Below are positions 1-6,766 of a stretch of 8,839 nucleotides of DNA, in pieces. This stretch comes from Bacteroidales bacterium (lineage in GTDB: Bacteria; Bacteroidota; Bacteroidia; Bacteroidales; UBA932). Each line of letters opens with the position of its first letter. Position 1 is the first letter of the stretch. Position numbers and translations under genes: made by a program. The stretch is taken from assembly GCA_012513425.1 (NCBI GenBank), contig JAAZCF010000083.1, positions 1-8,839 of the forward strand, given 5' to 3'. The notes beneath the pieces were generated by a model, which saw only the letters and a list, made by a program, of their open reading frames with translations, had not been told where the DNA came from and searched no databases.

Positions 1-906
1 CCTATATTCAATAAGAAAATATTCATCTCTATTATTTGTCGGAATTTTCAGGGCAATATTGGATTGATGAATAGGAGACAACAGATAGCTCTCACCTGCT
101 TTTACTTCAATAGTATGCAAGATCCCCAAGGCATCTCTTTCCAAAGCTCCCAAGTAAGGAGGAGTCCGTCCATTGTTGTTGAAATTGCCCTTGTCCATAA
201 GAGAGATGCTTCCAAATAAAGGATTTGCCAATCCCTCAACATTTCCATTAACATCATATAAATCAGGCATCCCAAATACATGACAAAGTTCATGGCAGAT
301 TGTACCCACTCCTGCAAATTCACCAATACCATTCAGTTCACTATAGCAAATGACATCTTGTAGTTTTTTCCCAGAAAATGTTGCCTTAAGATTGCTAAGG
401 TCGGTGCACATTGGCCAAATGGCATCACTACTGCCCCCATCTGCTTCATTTTTACCTGCAAATACAATAAATACAAGATCAATATTATTATCTGAGTCGA
501 GATCAAAATGAGAAAAATTAATGCCTTTATTCACTGAGGCTGTACATACATCAATAAATAGTTCCTCAATGTGACTGTCGTTGCTAAAAGCATTGTTGCC
601 TCCATAATATGCAGCGCTCTTGTCAAGAGTTACAATCGGAAGAATCTCAAAATTGAAAAGTTGAAAGTAGGGAAAATTATCAGAGAAATATTCACTGACG
701 CTGCTATGAGTTGCATTAAAACTTTCTTGAAGTACAAGATCTGTGCGTCCATATTTAAAGGAAATGTCTGAAAACTGCACAGGGATCACAGCCGTTCTTA
801 TCGTTCCAGACTTGGTCACCAAGTCCTGAAGTACTTTATTCGCTGATACTAAGCTTGAGAATAGCAGAAATAGAAAAGTAAAACCTATTTTCAACAAATC
901 TTTCAT
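1..906 (-). CDS. Secreted M6-family metalloprotease, N-terminal part (runs off the left edge)
   Basis: A continuous reading frame starts at the ATG at 906-904 and stays open to base 1, giving 302 residues with no stop, so the C-terminus lies outside the window. Residues 1-22 form a signal peptide: two lysines, a Phe/Leu-rich core and a VSA cleavage site. The zinc site is HELCHVFGMPD at 205-215, matching the metzincin pattern HExxHxxGxxD, with H205, H209 and D215 as ligands and E206 as catalytic base. It is followed by DLYD and, about 20 residues later, by SISLMDKGNF, the probable Met-turn. A Ca-binding-like DLDSDNNIDLVFIVFAG stretch precedes the active site, as is common in M6 (immune inhibitor A-like) proteases. 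The protein should be exported and degrade extracellular or periplasmic proteins; the substrate is unknown. Any C-terminal sorting domain is out of view. Its promoter lies in the spacer shared with the rightward operon. Confidence 0.88.
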   Translation of the reverse strand, partial: MKDLLKIGFTFLFLLFSSLVSANKVLQDLVTKSGTIRTAVIPVQFSDISFKYGRTDLVLQESFNATHSSVSEYFSDNFPYFQLFNFEILPIVTLDKSAAYYGGNNAFSNDSHIEELFIDVCTASVNKGINFSHFDLDSDNNIDLVFIVFAGKNEADGGSSDAIWPMCTDLSNLKATFSGKKLQDVICYSELNGIGEFAGVGTICHELCHVFGMPDLYDVNGNVEGLANPLFGSISLMDKGNFNNNGRTPPYLGALERDALGILHTIEVKAGESYLLSPIHQSNIALKIPTNNRDEYFLIEYR

Positions 907-928
907 TATTAATGAATGAAAAAGTAAG

Positions 929-959
929 TTTCAAATTTAACTATATTGATTTATCTTTG
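929..959 (+). promoter_or_regulatory. Bacteroidota-type promoter for the GT2-LAB_N-GT39-alr operon
   Basis: TTTC (929-932, one mismatch to TTTG) is followed after 19 bp by TATCTTTG (952-959), a perfect TAnnTTTG -7 element. Transcription would start around 963-966. That leaves too little leader for the TTG at 971 and favours the ATG at 980 as the start of the first gene. The element overlaps the divergent promoter of the protease gene. Confidence 0.6.
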
Positions 960-963
960 CAAA
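932..963 (-). promoter_or_regulatory. Bacteroidota-type promoter for the M6 protease
   Basis: On the minus strand the -33 element TTTG (963-960) is followed after 20 bp by TAAATTTG (939-932), a perfect TAnnTTTG -7 element. Transcription would start near 928, leaving a leader of about 20 nt before the ATG at 906. This is a motif match by eye with no measured start site. Confidence 0.6.
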
Positions 964-979
964 TCTCTATTTGAGTAAA

Positions 980-1717
980 ATGAATAAAACATCTGATTAT
1001 CAGTTTACTATTATAGTCCCATTTTATAATGAAGAGGACAATGCACAAACCTTGGAAAAGCATTTGTCTGCATACCTTCCAAAATGTGACAAATCTCCCG
1101 CATGTGTGCTATTTATTAATGATGGATCTACAGATGCCTCAGAAGAAATAATCAAAGAAATATGCTCAAGACATAAGGATTTTTTTTATATAGGATTTGA
1201 AAAAAACGCAGGCTTAAGTGCTGCATTAAAAGCTGGTTTTGATTATTGCCAATCTCCATATCTTGGATACATTGATGCTGATTTACAGACTGATGTCGAT
1301 GATTTTAATTTATTACTTCATGATATAGAACAATACGATATGGTCATTGGTATTCGGGCAAAACGTCAAGATAGTTTTGTAAAGAAGGCTTCCAGTCGTT
1401 TTGCGAATAGTTTTAGAAGAGCGTTTACTCACGACGGAGTCAGCGACACGGGTTGTCCTTTAAAAGTGATGCACAGCTCATTGGCTAAAAAATTTCCGAT
1501 GTTTACTGGACTCCATCGTTTCCTGCCTGCTATGGCTCAAATGGTCGGAGGTACAGTCAAACAAATAGAAGTAAGGCATTATCCACGCACTGCCGGCAGT
1601 TCAAAATATCATCTGTTTAACAGGCTTATAGGTCCATTAGGCGATTGTTTCGGCTATCGTTGGATGGCAAAGCGCTATATTGATTATACAATTAAAGACA
1701 CCACATTAAATGGATAG
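980..1717 (+). CDS. GT2-family polyprenyl-phosphate sugar transferase (DPM1/ArnC/GtrB-like), without membrane anchor
   Basis: This 245-residue protein has the GT-A fold signatures of family 2: VPFYNEE (13-19), NDGSTD (47-52), NAGLSAALKAGF (76-87) and the metal- and nucleotide-binding DADLQTD (99-105). The later HRFLP and PRTAGSSKY segments are typical of enzymes that move a sugar from a nucleotide or GDP/UDP donor onto dolichyl or undecaprenyl phosphate. ArnC and GtrB continue after the SKY motif with two transmembrane helices. Here the protein ends about 35 residues later with no hydrophobic hairpin, resembling single-domain DPM1. The ATG at 980 is preferred to an in-frame TTG at 971 because of the promoter position and the A-rich leader. 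The stop overlaps the ATG of the next gene by 8 nt, implying coupled translation with the membrane protein, which may recruit this enzyme to the membrane (inference). The exact sugar and lipid are not decidable from sequence. Confidence 0.85.
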   Translation: MNKTSDYQFTIIVPFYNEEDNAQTLEKHLSAYLPKCDKSPACVLFINDGSTDASEEIIKEICSRHKDFFYIGFEKNAGLSAALKAGFDYCQSPYLGYIDADLQTDVDDFNLLLHDIEQYDMVIGIRAKRQDSFVKKASSRFANSFRRAFTHDGVSDTGCPLKVMHSSLAKKFPMFTGLHRFLPAMAQMVGGTVKQIEVRHYPRTAGSSKYHLFNRLIGPLGDCFGYRWMAKRYIDYTIKDTTLNG

Positions 1718-2351
1718 TAATTGGTTAGTATATGCTTTGGGCTTTGTCGCTCAAGCGCTTTTTTCAGCCAGAATTTTAATACAATGGTTGATGTCAGAGA
1801 AACAGAAGAAAGTGGTTTCACCTACTCTTTTCTGGGTAATAAGCCTTATTGCTGCGTATGTATATTTTGTATACGCCTATTTGCGCAATGATTTCTCAAT
1901 AATGGCCGGTCTGTTCATTTCGTATTTTGTATATCTATGGAATATTGGAGCCAAAGGAGTTTGGAAAAAAATACCAAATATTTTGAGGTTGGCAGTGTTA
2001 GCCATTTTGATAGCTACTCCTTTTGTCGCAGTCGGAGTATTGTTTTTTTTAGATCCACAAGCTACGATAGAGTCCCTCTTTAAGAATGATTTGATTCCAA
2101 TGTGGATGATAATTATGGGCACTTCTGGTCAATTTATTTTTTCTATCAGATTTATCTATCAATTCATATATTCCAATAAACGTAAAGAATCTTTATTACC
2201 AGTAGGGTTTTGGGTTATCAGCTTGTTTGGATCTTCAATACTCATTGTATATGGCTTGATTCGTCATGATTGGGTATTATTTGCAGGTCAAGCCTTTGGG
2301 CTTTTGACATATATTCGCAACTTGATGATATGGAAGCAAAGCGTCAAATAG
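1710..2351 (+). CDS. Membrane protein with two tandem LAB_N (lipid-A-disaccharide synthase N-terminal-like) domains
   Basis: The 213-residue product is almost entirely hydrophobic helices. Two copies of the LAB_N domain (residues about 12-79 and 138-205) align without a gap at an offset of 126 residues. They share about 23 of 68 positions, including Q, FS, R, Q, S, K, P and the block FWVISL. A less conserved pair of hydrophobic segments (about 90-115) joins them. LAB_N is named after the membrane stretch at the N-terminus of some LpxB proteins, but no LpxB catalytic domain is present here. From memory, LAB_N is placed in the MtN3/PQ-loop/SWEET group of three-helix bundles, whose duplicated members are transporters. 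Translational overlap with both the GT2 gene (8 nt) and the GT39 gene (22 nt) makes a role in presenting or flipping the polyprenyl-linked sugar attractive, but this is inference. Family assignment is confident; function is not. Confidence 0.82.
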   Translation: MDSNWLVYALGFVAQALFSARILIQWLMSEKQKKVVSPTLFWVISLIAAYVYFVYAYLRNDFSIMAGLFISYFVYLWNIGAKGVWKKIPNILRLAVLAILIATPFVAVGVLFFLDPQATIESLFKNDLIPMWMIIMGTSGQFIFSIRFIYQFIYSNKRKESLLPVGFWVISLFGSSILIVYGLIRHDWVLFAGQAFGLLTYIRNLMIWKQSVK

Positions 2352-3868
2352 AGCGATTTTGCCTGTGTTTGTGTGCGCTGTTGCCATTGATGCTATTTCG
2401 CGACGCATCAGTCAGCAATGAACTGCGTTACCTCAGTATTATTGACGAAGCCTTGCGCGATGGCCACTTTTTTGCTTTCTACAATCATGGAATAGCATAT
2501 GCGGATAACCCTCCATTGTTTTTTTGGCTGATGATGTTAGGTAAACAGATATTTGGCTGTCATAGCATGTTATATCTTTCATTGTTGGCTCTAATTCCAT
2601 CTTTTGTGACCGTAGTGGTACTAGATAGATGGTGTGCAAAAGCCTTGTCAAAAGAATATAGATTAGCTGCTGAAGCTGCTTTGCTGAGCACTTTCTATTA
2701 TCTTGCCAGTGCTGTTGTGGTACGCATGGACATGATGATGACAATGTTTATCACTCTTGCGCTTTATACTTTCTATCGAAGATATAATGGAGACGATAGT
2801 CTAAAACTGAAAATAGCTTTCCCTATATATATCTTTTTATCAATTTTCTCAAAAGGGGCTGTAGGTATCCTTGTCCCGCTGGTTTGTGTGCCTGTTTTTT
2901 TGCTGGTAAAGCGTCAAATTCGAACTATCGCTCGATATTGGGGCTGGTTTACTTGTGGAATATTGATAATTCTCTGTGGTTTATGGTTTTTTGCAGCTTA
3001 TGTAGAAGGCGGATCGGCTTACCTTAACAATCTTTTATTTCATCAGACAGTTGACAGAGCGGTAAATGCTTTTTATCACAAAGCTCCAATATATTATTAT
3101 GCACTGCGGTATTGGTACATAATGTTTCCATGGTGCTTTTTGACTGCTGGAGTAATAATATATTCAATTTTTCGCAAGGATATGATGAATGATTTGGCTT
3201 GTTTTATGGCCTCCACTTCACTCACTATTATTTTGATGATGTCATGCGTCAGTTCAAAATTGGATATTTATATTTTGCCGGCATTGGGCTTTACCATTTA
3301 TGCGACCTTTTTATTACTGCCATCTTTTGGACATCGAAGATTCGTGAGAGTGACTTTGCTTATACCTCTTATCATTTTTGCTTTGTTGCTACCAGCTTTG
3401 ATTATACTAAAGCTTTTTGCTTCTGATATACCTTATCTAGATAGAGTGGATATTTGGATACCGGTTCCTCTTAGCCTAGCTGCAATATATGGAATAAAGT
3501 CTCTTTATAAAGACAAACTGCATCATGTGGCAATGAGTATAGCCACAGGCCTGTTTGCAACAATCTTTCTCTTTGGTTTGCAAGTGAAAGATTTTAATGA
3601 ATTATTAGGATATAAAGATTTTTGTACAACAGTTCGAGAGGAGGCTGTTGCAAATGATATTAATCGCTATGTTCTTGAGGTTGATGATCAAGGTAAGGCC
3701 ATCTTGAATAGAGGTGAAAATGTGGATGTTTTTCTAGGTTCTATTGATCATGTATCCACGACTACAATCGAAAATTCATTAGACAGCCTTATTGGAGACA
3801 CAAAAGGCATAATAGTGTTAACACAACAAGATAAAAAGCCTAACTTTGCAGTTTATAAACATAAGTAA
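2330..3868 (+). CDS. GT39/ArnT-like polytopic membrane glycosyltransferase (PMT_2 type)
   Basis: A 512-residue GT-C type membrane protein with many hydrophobic helices. After the first helix comes the large periplasmic loop signature SNELRYLSIIDEAL (29-42) followed by YADNPPLFFWL (57-67). These correspond to the DETRYAEI and EKPPLxYW motifs of ArnT, which transfers a sugar from undecaprenyl phosphate to lipid A. A further conserved RMDMMMTMF segment lies between later helices, and a soluble tail of about 90 residues closes the protein. Two motif residues differ from ArnT: the Asp of the DE pair is Asn30, and the Lys of KPP is Asn60. The ATG at 2330 is chosen over an upstream TTG at 2270 because it keeps the overlap with the LAB_N gene at 22 nt and places the first helix at the N-terminus. 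The likely donor is the lipid-linked sugar made by the GT2 two genes upstream; the acceptor (lipid A, another glycan or protein) is unknown. Confidence 0.83.
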   Translation: MEAKRQIERFCLCLCALLPLMLFRDASVSNELRYLSIIDEALRDGHFFAFYNHGIAYADNPPLFFWLMMLGKQIFGCHSMLYLSLLALIPSFVTVVVLDRWCAKALSKEYRLAAEAALLSTFYYLASAVVVRMDMMMTMFITLALYTFYRRYNGDDSLKLKIAFPIYIFLSIFSKGAVGILVPLVCVPVFLLVKRQIRTIARYWGWFTCGILIILCGLWFFAAYVEGGSAYLNNLLFHQTVDRAVNAFYHKAPIYYYALRYWYIMFPWCFLTAGVIIYSIFRKDMMNDLACFMASTSLTIILMMSCVSSKLDIYILPALGFTIYATFLLLPSFGHRRFVRVTLLIPLIIFALLLPALIILKLFASDIPYLDRVDIWIPVPLSLAAIYGIKSLYKDKLHHVAMSIATGLFATIFLFGLQVKDFNELLGYKDFCTTVREEAVANDINRYVLEVDDQGKAILNRGENVDVFLGSIDHVSTTTIENSLDSLIGDTKGIIVLTQQDKKPNFAVYKHK

Positions 3869-3869
3869 T

Positions 3870-4973
3870 ATGACTATTCCTCATGCACAACTTCAAATAA
3901 GTAGAAGTGCCGTTTTAAGTAATTATCATTACTATCGAAGCAAACTAAATTCTAACACAAAAATGCTTGTAGTGGTAAAGGCCAATTCTTATGGTCATGG
4001 AGCCACAGAATTTGCTAAGTTATTGGAAGAAGCCGGCGTTGATTATTTAGGTGTGGCAACTCCGATAGAAGGGATTAATCTGCGCAAAAACGGAATTAAA
4101 CTTCCAATATTGGTTCTGACTACAGGTATGGAAAGCTACCCGGAAATAATTGAATATCAACTTAAGCCAGGAATCCCTACTATGGTGGCTTTGGAGCGTT
4201 TTTGCTCTGAATTGGATAATGCCGGCAAACAATCTTACCCTATTCATATAGCCGTGGATACTGGCATGCACCGCTTAGGCTTTTCAAAAAAAGAACTTGC
4301 CGATTTGCTGAACTTTCTACCTAATTCACCTCAGATTAAAATTGAATCTATTTACTCACACCTAGCAGCTGCTGATGAGCCTGTTCATGATGCTTTTACT
4401 CTGGAGCAAATAGCTTCTTTTGAAGATATGAGTCAAAAGATTATTTCAACCTTGGGCTACAAGCCTTTGAGACACATTCTAAATACTTCAGGCATTGAAC
4501 GTTTCGCTGAACATCAGCTTGATATGGTTCGTCTTGGATTGGGTATCTATGGATTTAGTTATTCTGCTCAAGAGAATCTTCATACCACTGCTTTTTTCCG
4601 CTGTCCTATTATTCAAATTAAGCATTTGCAACCTGAAGATGGCACTATAGGATATGGCAGAAAAGGAGTGCTGAAAAATGCTGACAATGTCATAGCAACG
4701 ATATGTGTGGGTTATGCAGATGGATTAAACCGTCATCTGGGAAATGGCAAAGTCTCTTTTGAGGTTAATGGCAAAATGGCTCCTACAATCGGTAATATTT
4801 GTATGGATATGTGTATGATAGATATTACAAATATTGATGCTAAAATGGGCGACACTGTTACTATCTTTGGCGTAAAACCAACGGCTAAGCATTTGGCAGA
4901 TATGATTGATACCATTCCTTACGAAATATTTACATCTATCGACAGTCGAGTAAAAAGGATAATGATTGATTAA
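3870..4973 (+). CDS. alr: Alanine racemase (PLP-dependent)
   Basis: This enzyme interconverts L- and D-alanine in the cytosol, supplying D-Ala for peptidoglycan. The 367-residue length is normal for the family. The PLP lysine is K37 in VVKANSYGHG near the N-terminus. The catalytic tyrosine is Y262 in IGYGRKG, followed by CVGYADGLNRHL and the substrate-site NICMDM segment around 309-314. The N-terminal part is the TIM barrel and the last 130 or so residues the beta domain that completes the active site of the dimer. The ATG at 3870 lies one base after the GT39 stop, so it is probably the last gene of that operon; an in-frame TTG at 3846 would overlap the upstream gene and is not needed. It is a stand-alone enzyme, not fused to a MurF domain as in some Bacteroidota. 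Its TAA overlaps the TAA of convergent purB. Confidence 0.96.
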   Translation: MTIPHAQLQISRSAVLSNYHYYRSKLNSNTKMLVVVKANSYGHGATEFAKLLEEAGVDYLGVATPIEGINLRKNGIKLPILVLTTGMESYPEIIEYQLKPGIPTMVALERFCSELDNAGKQSYPIHIAVDTGMHRLGFSKKELADLLNFLPNSPQIKIESIYSHLAAADEPVHDAFTLEQIASFEDMSQKIISTLGYKPLRHILNTSGIERFAEHQLDMVRLGLGIYGFSYSAQENLHTTAFFRCPIIQIKHLQPEDGTIGYGRKGVLKNADNVIATICVGYADGLNRHLGNGKVSFEVNGKMAPTIGNICMDMCMIDITNIDAKMGDTVTIFGVKPTAKHLADMIDTIPYEIFTSIDSRVKRIMID

Positions 4974-6310
4974 ATACCGGTGTAGTTGCGTGGAGTAATT
5001 GCTCTCAATTCGTCTTTCACTGAACCAGATACATCCAAGCCATCAATGAAGTTTTCAATGGTGGCTTTGTTTATGCCCTCATTTGTGCGAGTAAGAGCTT
5101 TAAGAGTTTCATAAGGGTTCGGATACCCTTCACGGCGTAGAATTGTTTGGATTGCTTCAGCTACAACGGCATAGTTGTTATCAAGATCACTGAGCAATTT
5201 ACTCTCATTTAAAATTAGCTTGCCCAAACCTTTTTCAATTGACTTGAAGGCAATCATAGAATGAGCAATCGGAACACCAATATTTCTTAATACAGTTGAG
5301 TCTGTGAGGTCTCGTTGCATTCTTGAAATAGGAAGTTTAGAAGCAAGATGAGAATAAATGGCATTTGCAATGCCTAAATTTCCTTCAGCATTTTCATAAT
5401 CTATAGGATTGACCTTGTGTGGCATGGCAGATGAACCAACCTCGCCTGCTTTGATTTTTTGTTTGAAATACTCCATAGAGATGTATGTCCAAATGTCTCT
5501 GCAAAAGTCAAGAAGAATGGTATTGATGCGCTCCATATTGTGAAATATAGTTGCAAGGTAATCATAGTGCTCTATTTGAGTCGTAGGATAAGAGCGGTGT
5601 AATCCAAGTGATTGAATGAAATTATTAGCAAAAGTATTCCAATCGATATTGCCATAAGCCACATGATGTGCATTCATATTGCCAGTTGCTCCTCCAAATT
5701 TAGCAGGATAGAAGCATTTCTTCAAATCATCCATTTGCATCTTCATTCTGACTGCAAATACCTCGAATTCTTTACCAAGGCGGGTTGGAGAGGCCGGCTG
5801 TCCGTGAGTGTGAGCCAGCATTGGTACATCTTTCCACTCCTCTGCCATTGAGTGAATCATATCATATACTTCTGTGAGTTCAGGAAGATAGACCTCTGCA
5901 ATGCATTCATTGAGTGACAATGGCACAGCCGTATTATTGATATCTTGAGATGTGAGTCCAAAATGAACAAATTCGCTATGAGCCTGACTAATATTCAGCT
6001 CTGCAAATTTCTTTTTTACAAAGTACTCAACAGCTTTCACATCATGATTTGTGGTATTCTCAATTTCTTTGACAGTAGCAGCATCCTCAGCCGAAAAGTC
6101 CTCGTAGATAGAACGTAAGTCCGAAAAGAGTGATTTATCAAATCCTTGCAATTGGGGAAGAGGAATTTGGCACAACGCTATGAAATATTCAATCTCAACT
6201 TTAACTCTGTATCTAATAAGAGCAAATTCTGAGAAATAGTTTCCTAAAGAAACAGTTTTTGAGCGATAGCGTCCGTCTATCGGAGAAATTGCAGTTAGTG
6301 AAGTAAGCAT
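4970..6310 (-). CDS. purB: Adenylosuccinate lyase
   Basis: Catalyses two fumarate-releasing steps of purine synthesis: SAICAR to AICAR, and adenylosuccinate to AMP. The protein (446 residues from this start) begins with LTAISPIDGRYR, typical of the E. coli/Bacteroides-type enzyme. It carries the TSQDINNT substrate loop, the HTHGQPASPTRLG segment with the catalytic histidine near residue 167-169, and the fumarase-superfamily signature GSSAMPHKVNP at 292-302 with the catalytic serine. Length and motif order are those of a complete enzyme. A second in-frame ATG at 6322 would add four residues. The ATG at 6310 is preferred because the candidate promoter would start transcription near 6330, and because relatives begin about four or five residues before LTAISP. 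The gene follows yraN in the leftward series and its stop codon is interleaved with that of alr, leaving no room for a terminator. Confidence 0.96.
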   Translation of the reverse strand: MLTSLTAISPIDGRYRSKTVSLGNYFSEFALIRYRVKVEIEYFIALCQIPLPQLQGFDKSLFSDLRSIYEDFSAEDAATVKEIENTTNHDVKAVEYFVKKKFAELNISQAHSEFVHFGLTSQDINNTAVPLSLNECIAEVYLPELTEVYDMIHSMAEEWKDVPMLAHTHGQPASPTRLGKEFEVFAVRMKMQMDDLKKCFYPAKFGGATGNMNAHHVAYGNIDWNTFANNFIQSLGLHRSYPTTQIEHYDYLATIFHNMERINTILLDFCRDIWTYISMEYFKQKIKAGEVGSSAMPHKVNPIDYENAEGNLGIANAIYSHLASKLPISRMQRDLTDSTVLRNIGVPIAHSMIAFKSIEKGLGKLILNESKLLSDLDNNYAVVAEAIQTILRREGYPNPYETLKALTRTNEGINKATIENFIDGLDVSGSVKDELRAITPRNYTGI

Positions 6311-6334
6311 CGTAATTATCATTTAATTATGCTG

Positions 6335-6365
6335 CGAATTTACTTATTTTGAATAGATAGGCAAA
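6335..6365 (-). promoter_or_regulatory. Candidate purB promoter overlapping the end of yraN
   Basis: On the minus strand TTTG (6365-6362) is followed after 19 bp by TAAATTCG (6342-6335), one mismatch from the TAnnTTTG -7 consensus. It straddles the yraN stop codon. If active, purB can be transcribed separately from the lpx genes, and the ATG at 6310 would have a leader of about 20 nt. Confidence 0.42.
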
Positions 6366-6709
6366 AATGCTTGTGGTATATATTCGATTTGAGGTTGATT
6401 ATTGTCAAATATGACAAATACAGCATCGAAAAACAATTCCTTTTCAGTATGGTTTTGTGAATAATAGAGTCTGGCTGCTTTGATAAGCTTTGAAATCTTT
6501 GCATTAGTCATGTTTTCAGCAGGGCTGAACCCATCTTCTTTAGAAAGAGTTTTCACTTCAACGATTCTTATTGAAAAATCATCTTCCATTATTAAATCCA
6601 ACTCATAGTGGCCACAACGCCAATTTTTATCTCTTAGAGTTAAATTTCGTTCTTGCAAATATTTCAACGCGGCATCTTCCCCTGCCTTTCCTATCGCCCT
6701 ACTATCCAT
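6344..6709 (-). CDS. yraN: UPF0102/YraN-family nuclease-like protein
   Basis: A 121-residue protein of the YraN family, which has a PD-(D/E)xK nuclease fold; its cellular role is poorly defined, though a link to Holliday-junction or DNA processing has been suggested for relatives. Visible motifs are IGKAGEDAALKYL (6-18) with the conserved E11, NWRCGHYELDLI (29-40) with E36 and D38, and IVEVKT (49-54) with E51 and K53; together these make the expected metal-binding site. Length is normal. The frame is open up to a GTG at 6736, which would add nine residues, but that codon lies inside a candidate promoter element, and the family usually starts a few residues before GKxGE, so the ATG at 6709 is chosen. 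It sits 47 nt after the wbqC-like gene and 33 nt before purB. Confidence 0.88.
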   Translation of the reverse strand: MDSRAIGKAGEDAALKYLQERNLTLRDKNWRCGHYELDLIMEDDFSIRIVEVKTLSKEDGFSPAENMTNAKISKLIKAARLYYSQNHTEKELFFDAVFVIFDNNQPQIEYIPQAFLPIYSK

Positions 6710-6735
6710 GATACCATTTTTTACTATCAGCATCA

Positions 6736-6766
6736 CAAATATAGATTATTTATATGCTATAAAAAA
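6736..6766 (-). promoter_or_regulatory. Candidate yraN promoter
   Basis: TATATTTG on the minus strand (6743-6736) fits the TAnnTTTG -7 element exactly. The matching upstream element is weak: TTTT at 6766-6763, 19 bp away. Transcription would begin near 6730, between the alternative GTG start at 6736 and the ATG at 6709, which supports the latter. Confidence 0.35.

Noticed and set aside
102..332. Minus-strand open frame of 76 codons
   Set aside because: It lies out of frame inside the M6 protease gene, whose real frame carries the HELCH zinc motif over the same bases.
571..771. Plus-strand open frame of 66 codons opposite the protease gene
   Set aside because: Antisense to a well-supported gene, with no recognisable family and no promoter motif of its own that I could see.
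971..979. TTG upstream start for the GT2 gene
   Set aside because: Too close to the predicted transcription start; the ATG at 980 gives a normal leader and N-terminus.
1180..1187. Run of eight T in the GT2 gene, and a similar run near 2043-2050 in the LAB_N gene, as possible frameshift or slippage sites
   Set aside because: Both genes read through in one intact frame with family motifs on either side, so there is no sign of a frame change.
2270..2329. TTG start adding 20 residues to the GT39 protein
   Set aside because: It would add a polar stretch ahead of the first helix and deepen the overlap with the LAB_N gene to 82 nt; the ATG at 2330 is simpler.
1710..2351. LAB_N protein as a truncated LpxB (lipid A disaccharide synthase)
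   Set aside because: The protein is two LAB_N repeats with no glycosyltransferase domain following, and it is followed at once by a different gene; it is a stand-alone membrane protein.
2439..2744. Minus-strand open frame of 101 codons inside the GT39 gene
   Set aside because: Antisense shadow with no domain; the plus-strand frame there holds the conserved catalytic loop motifs.
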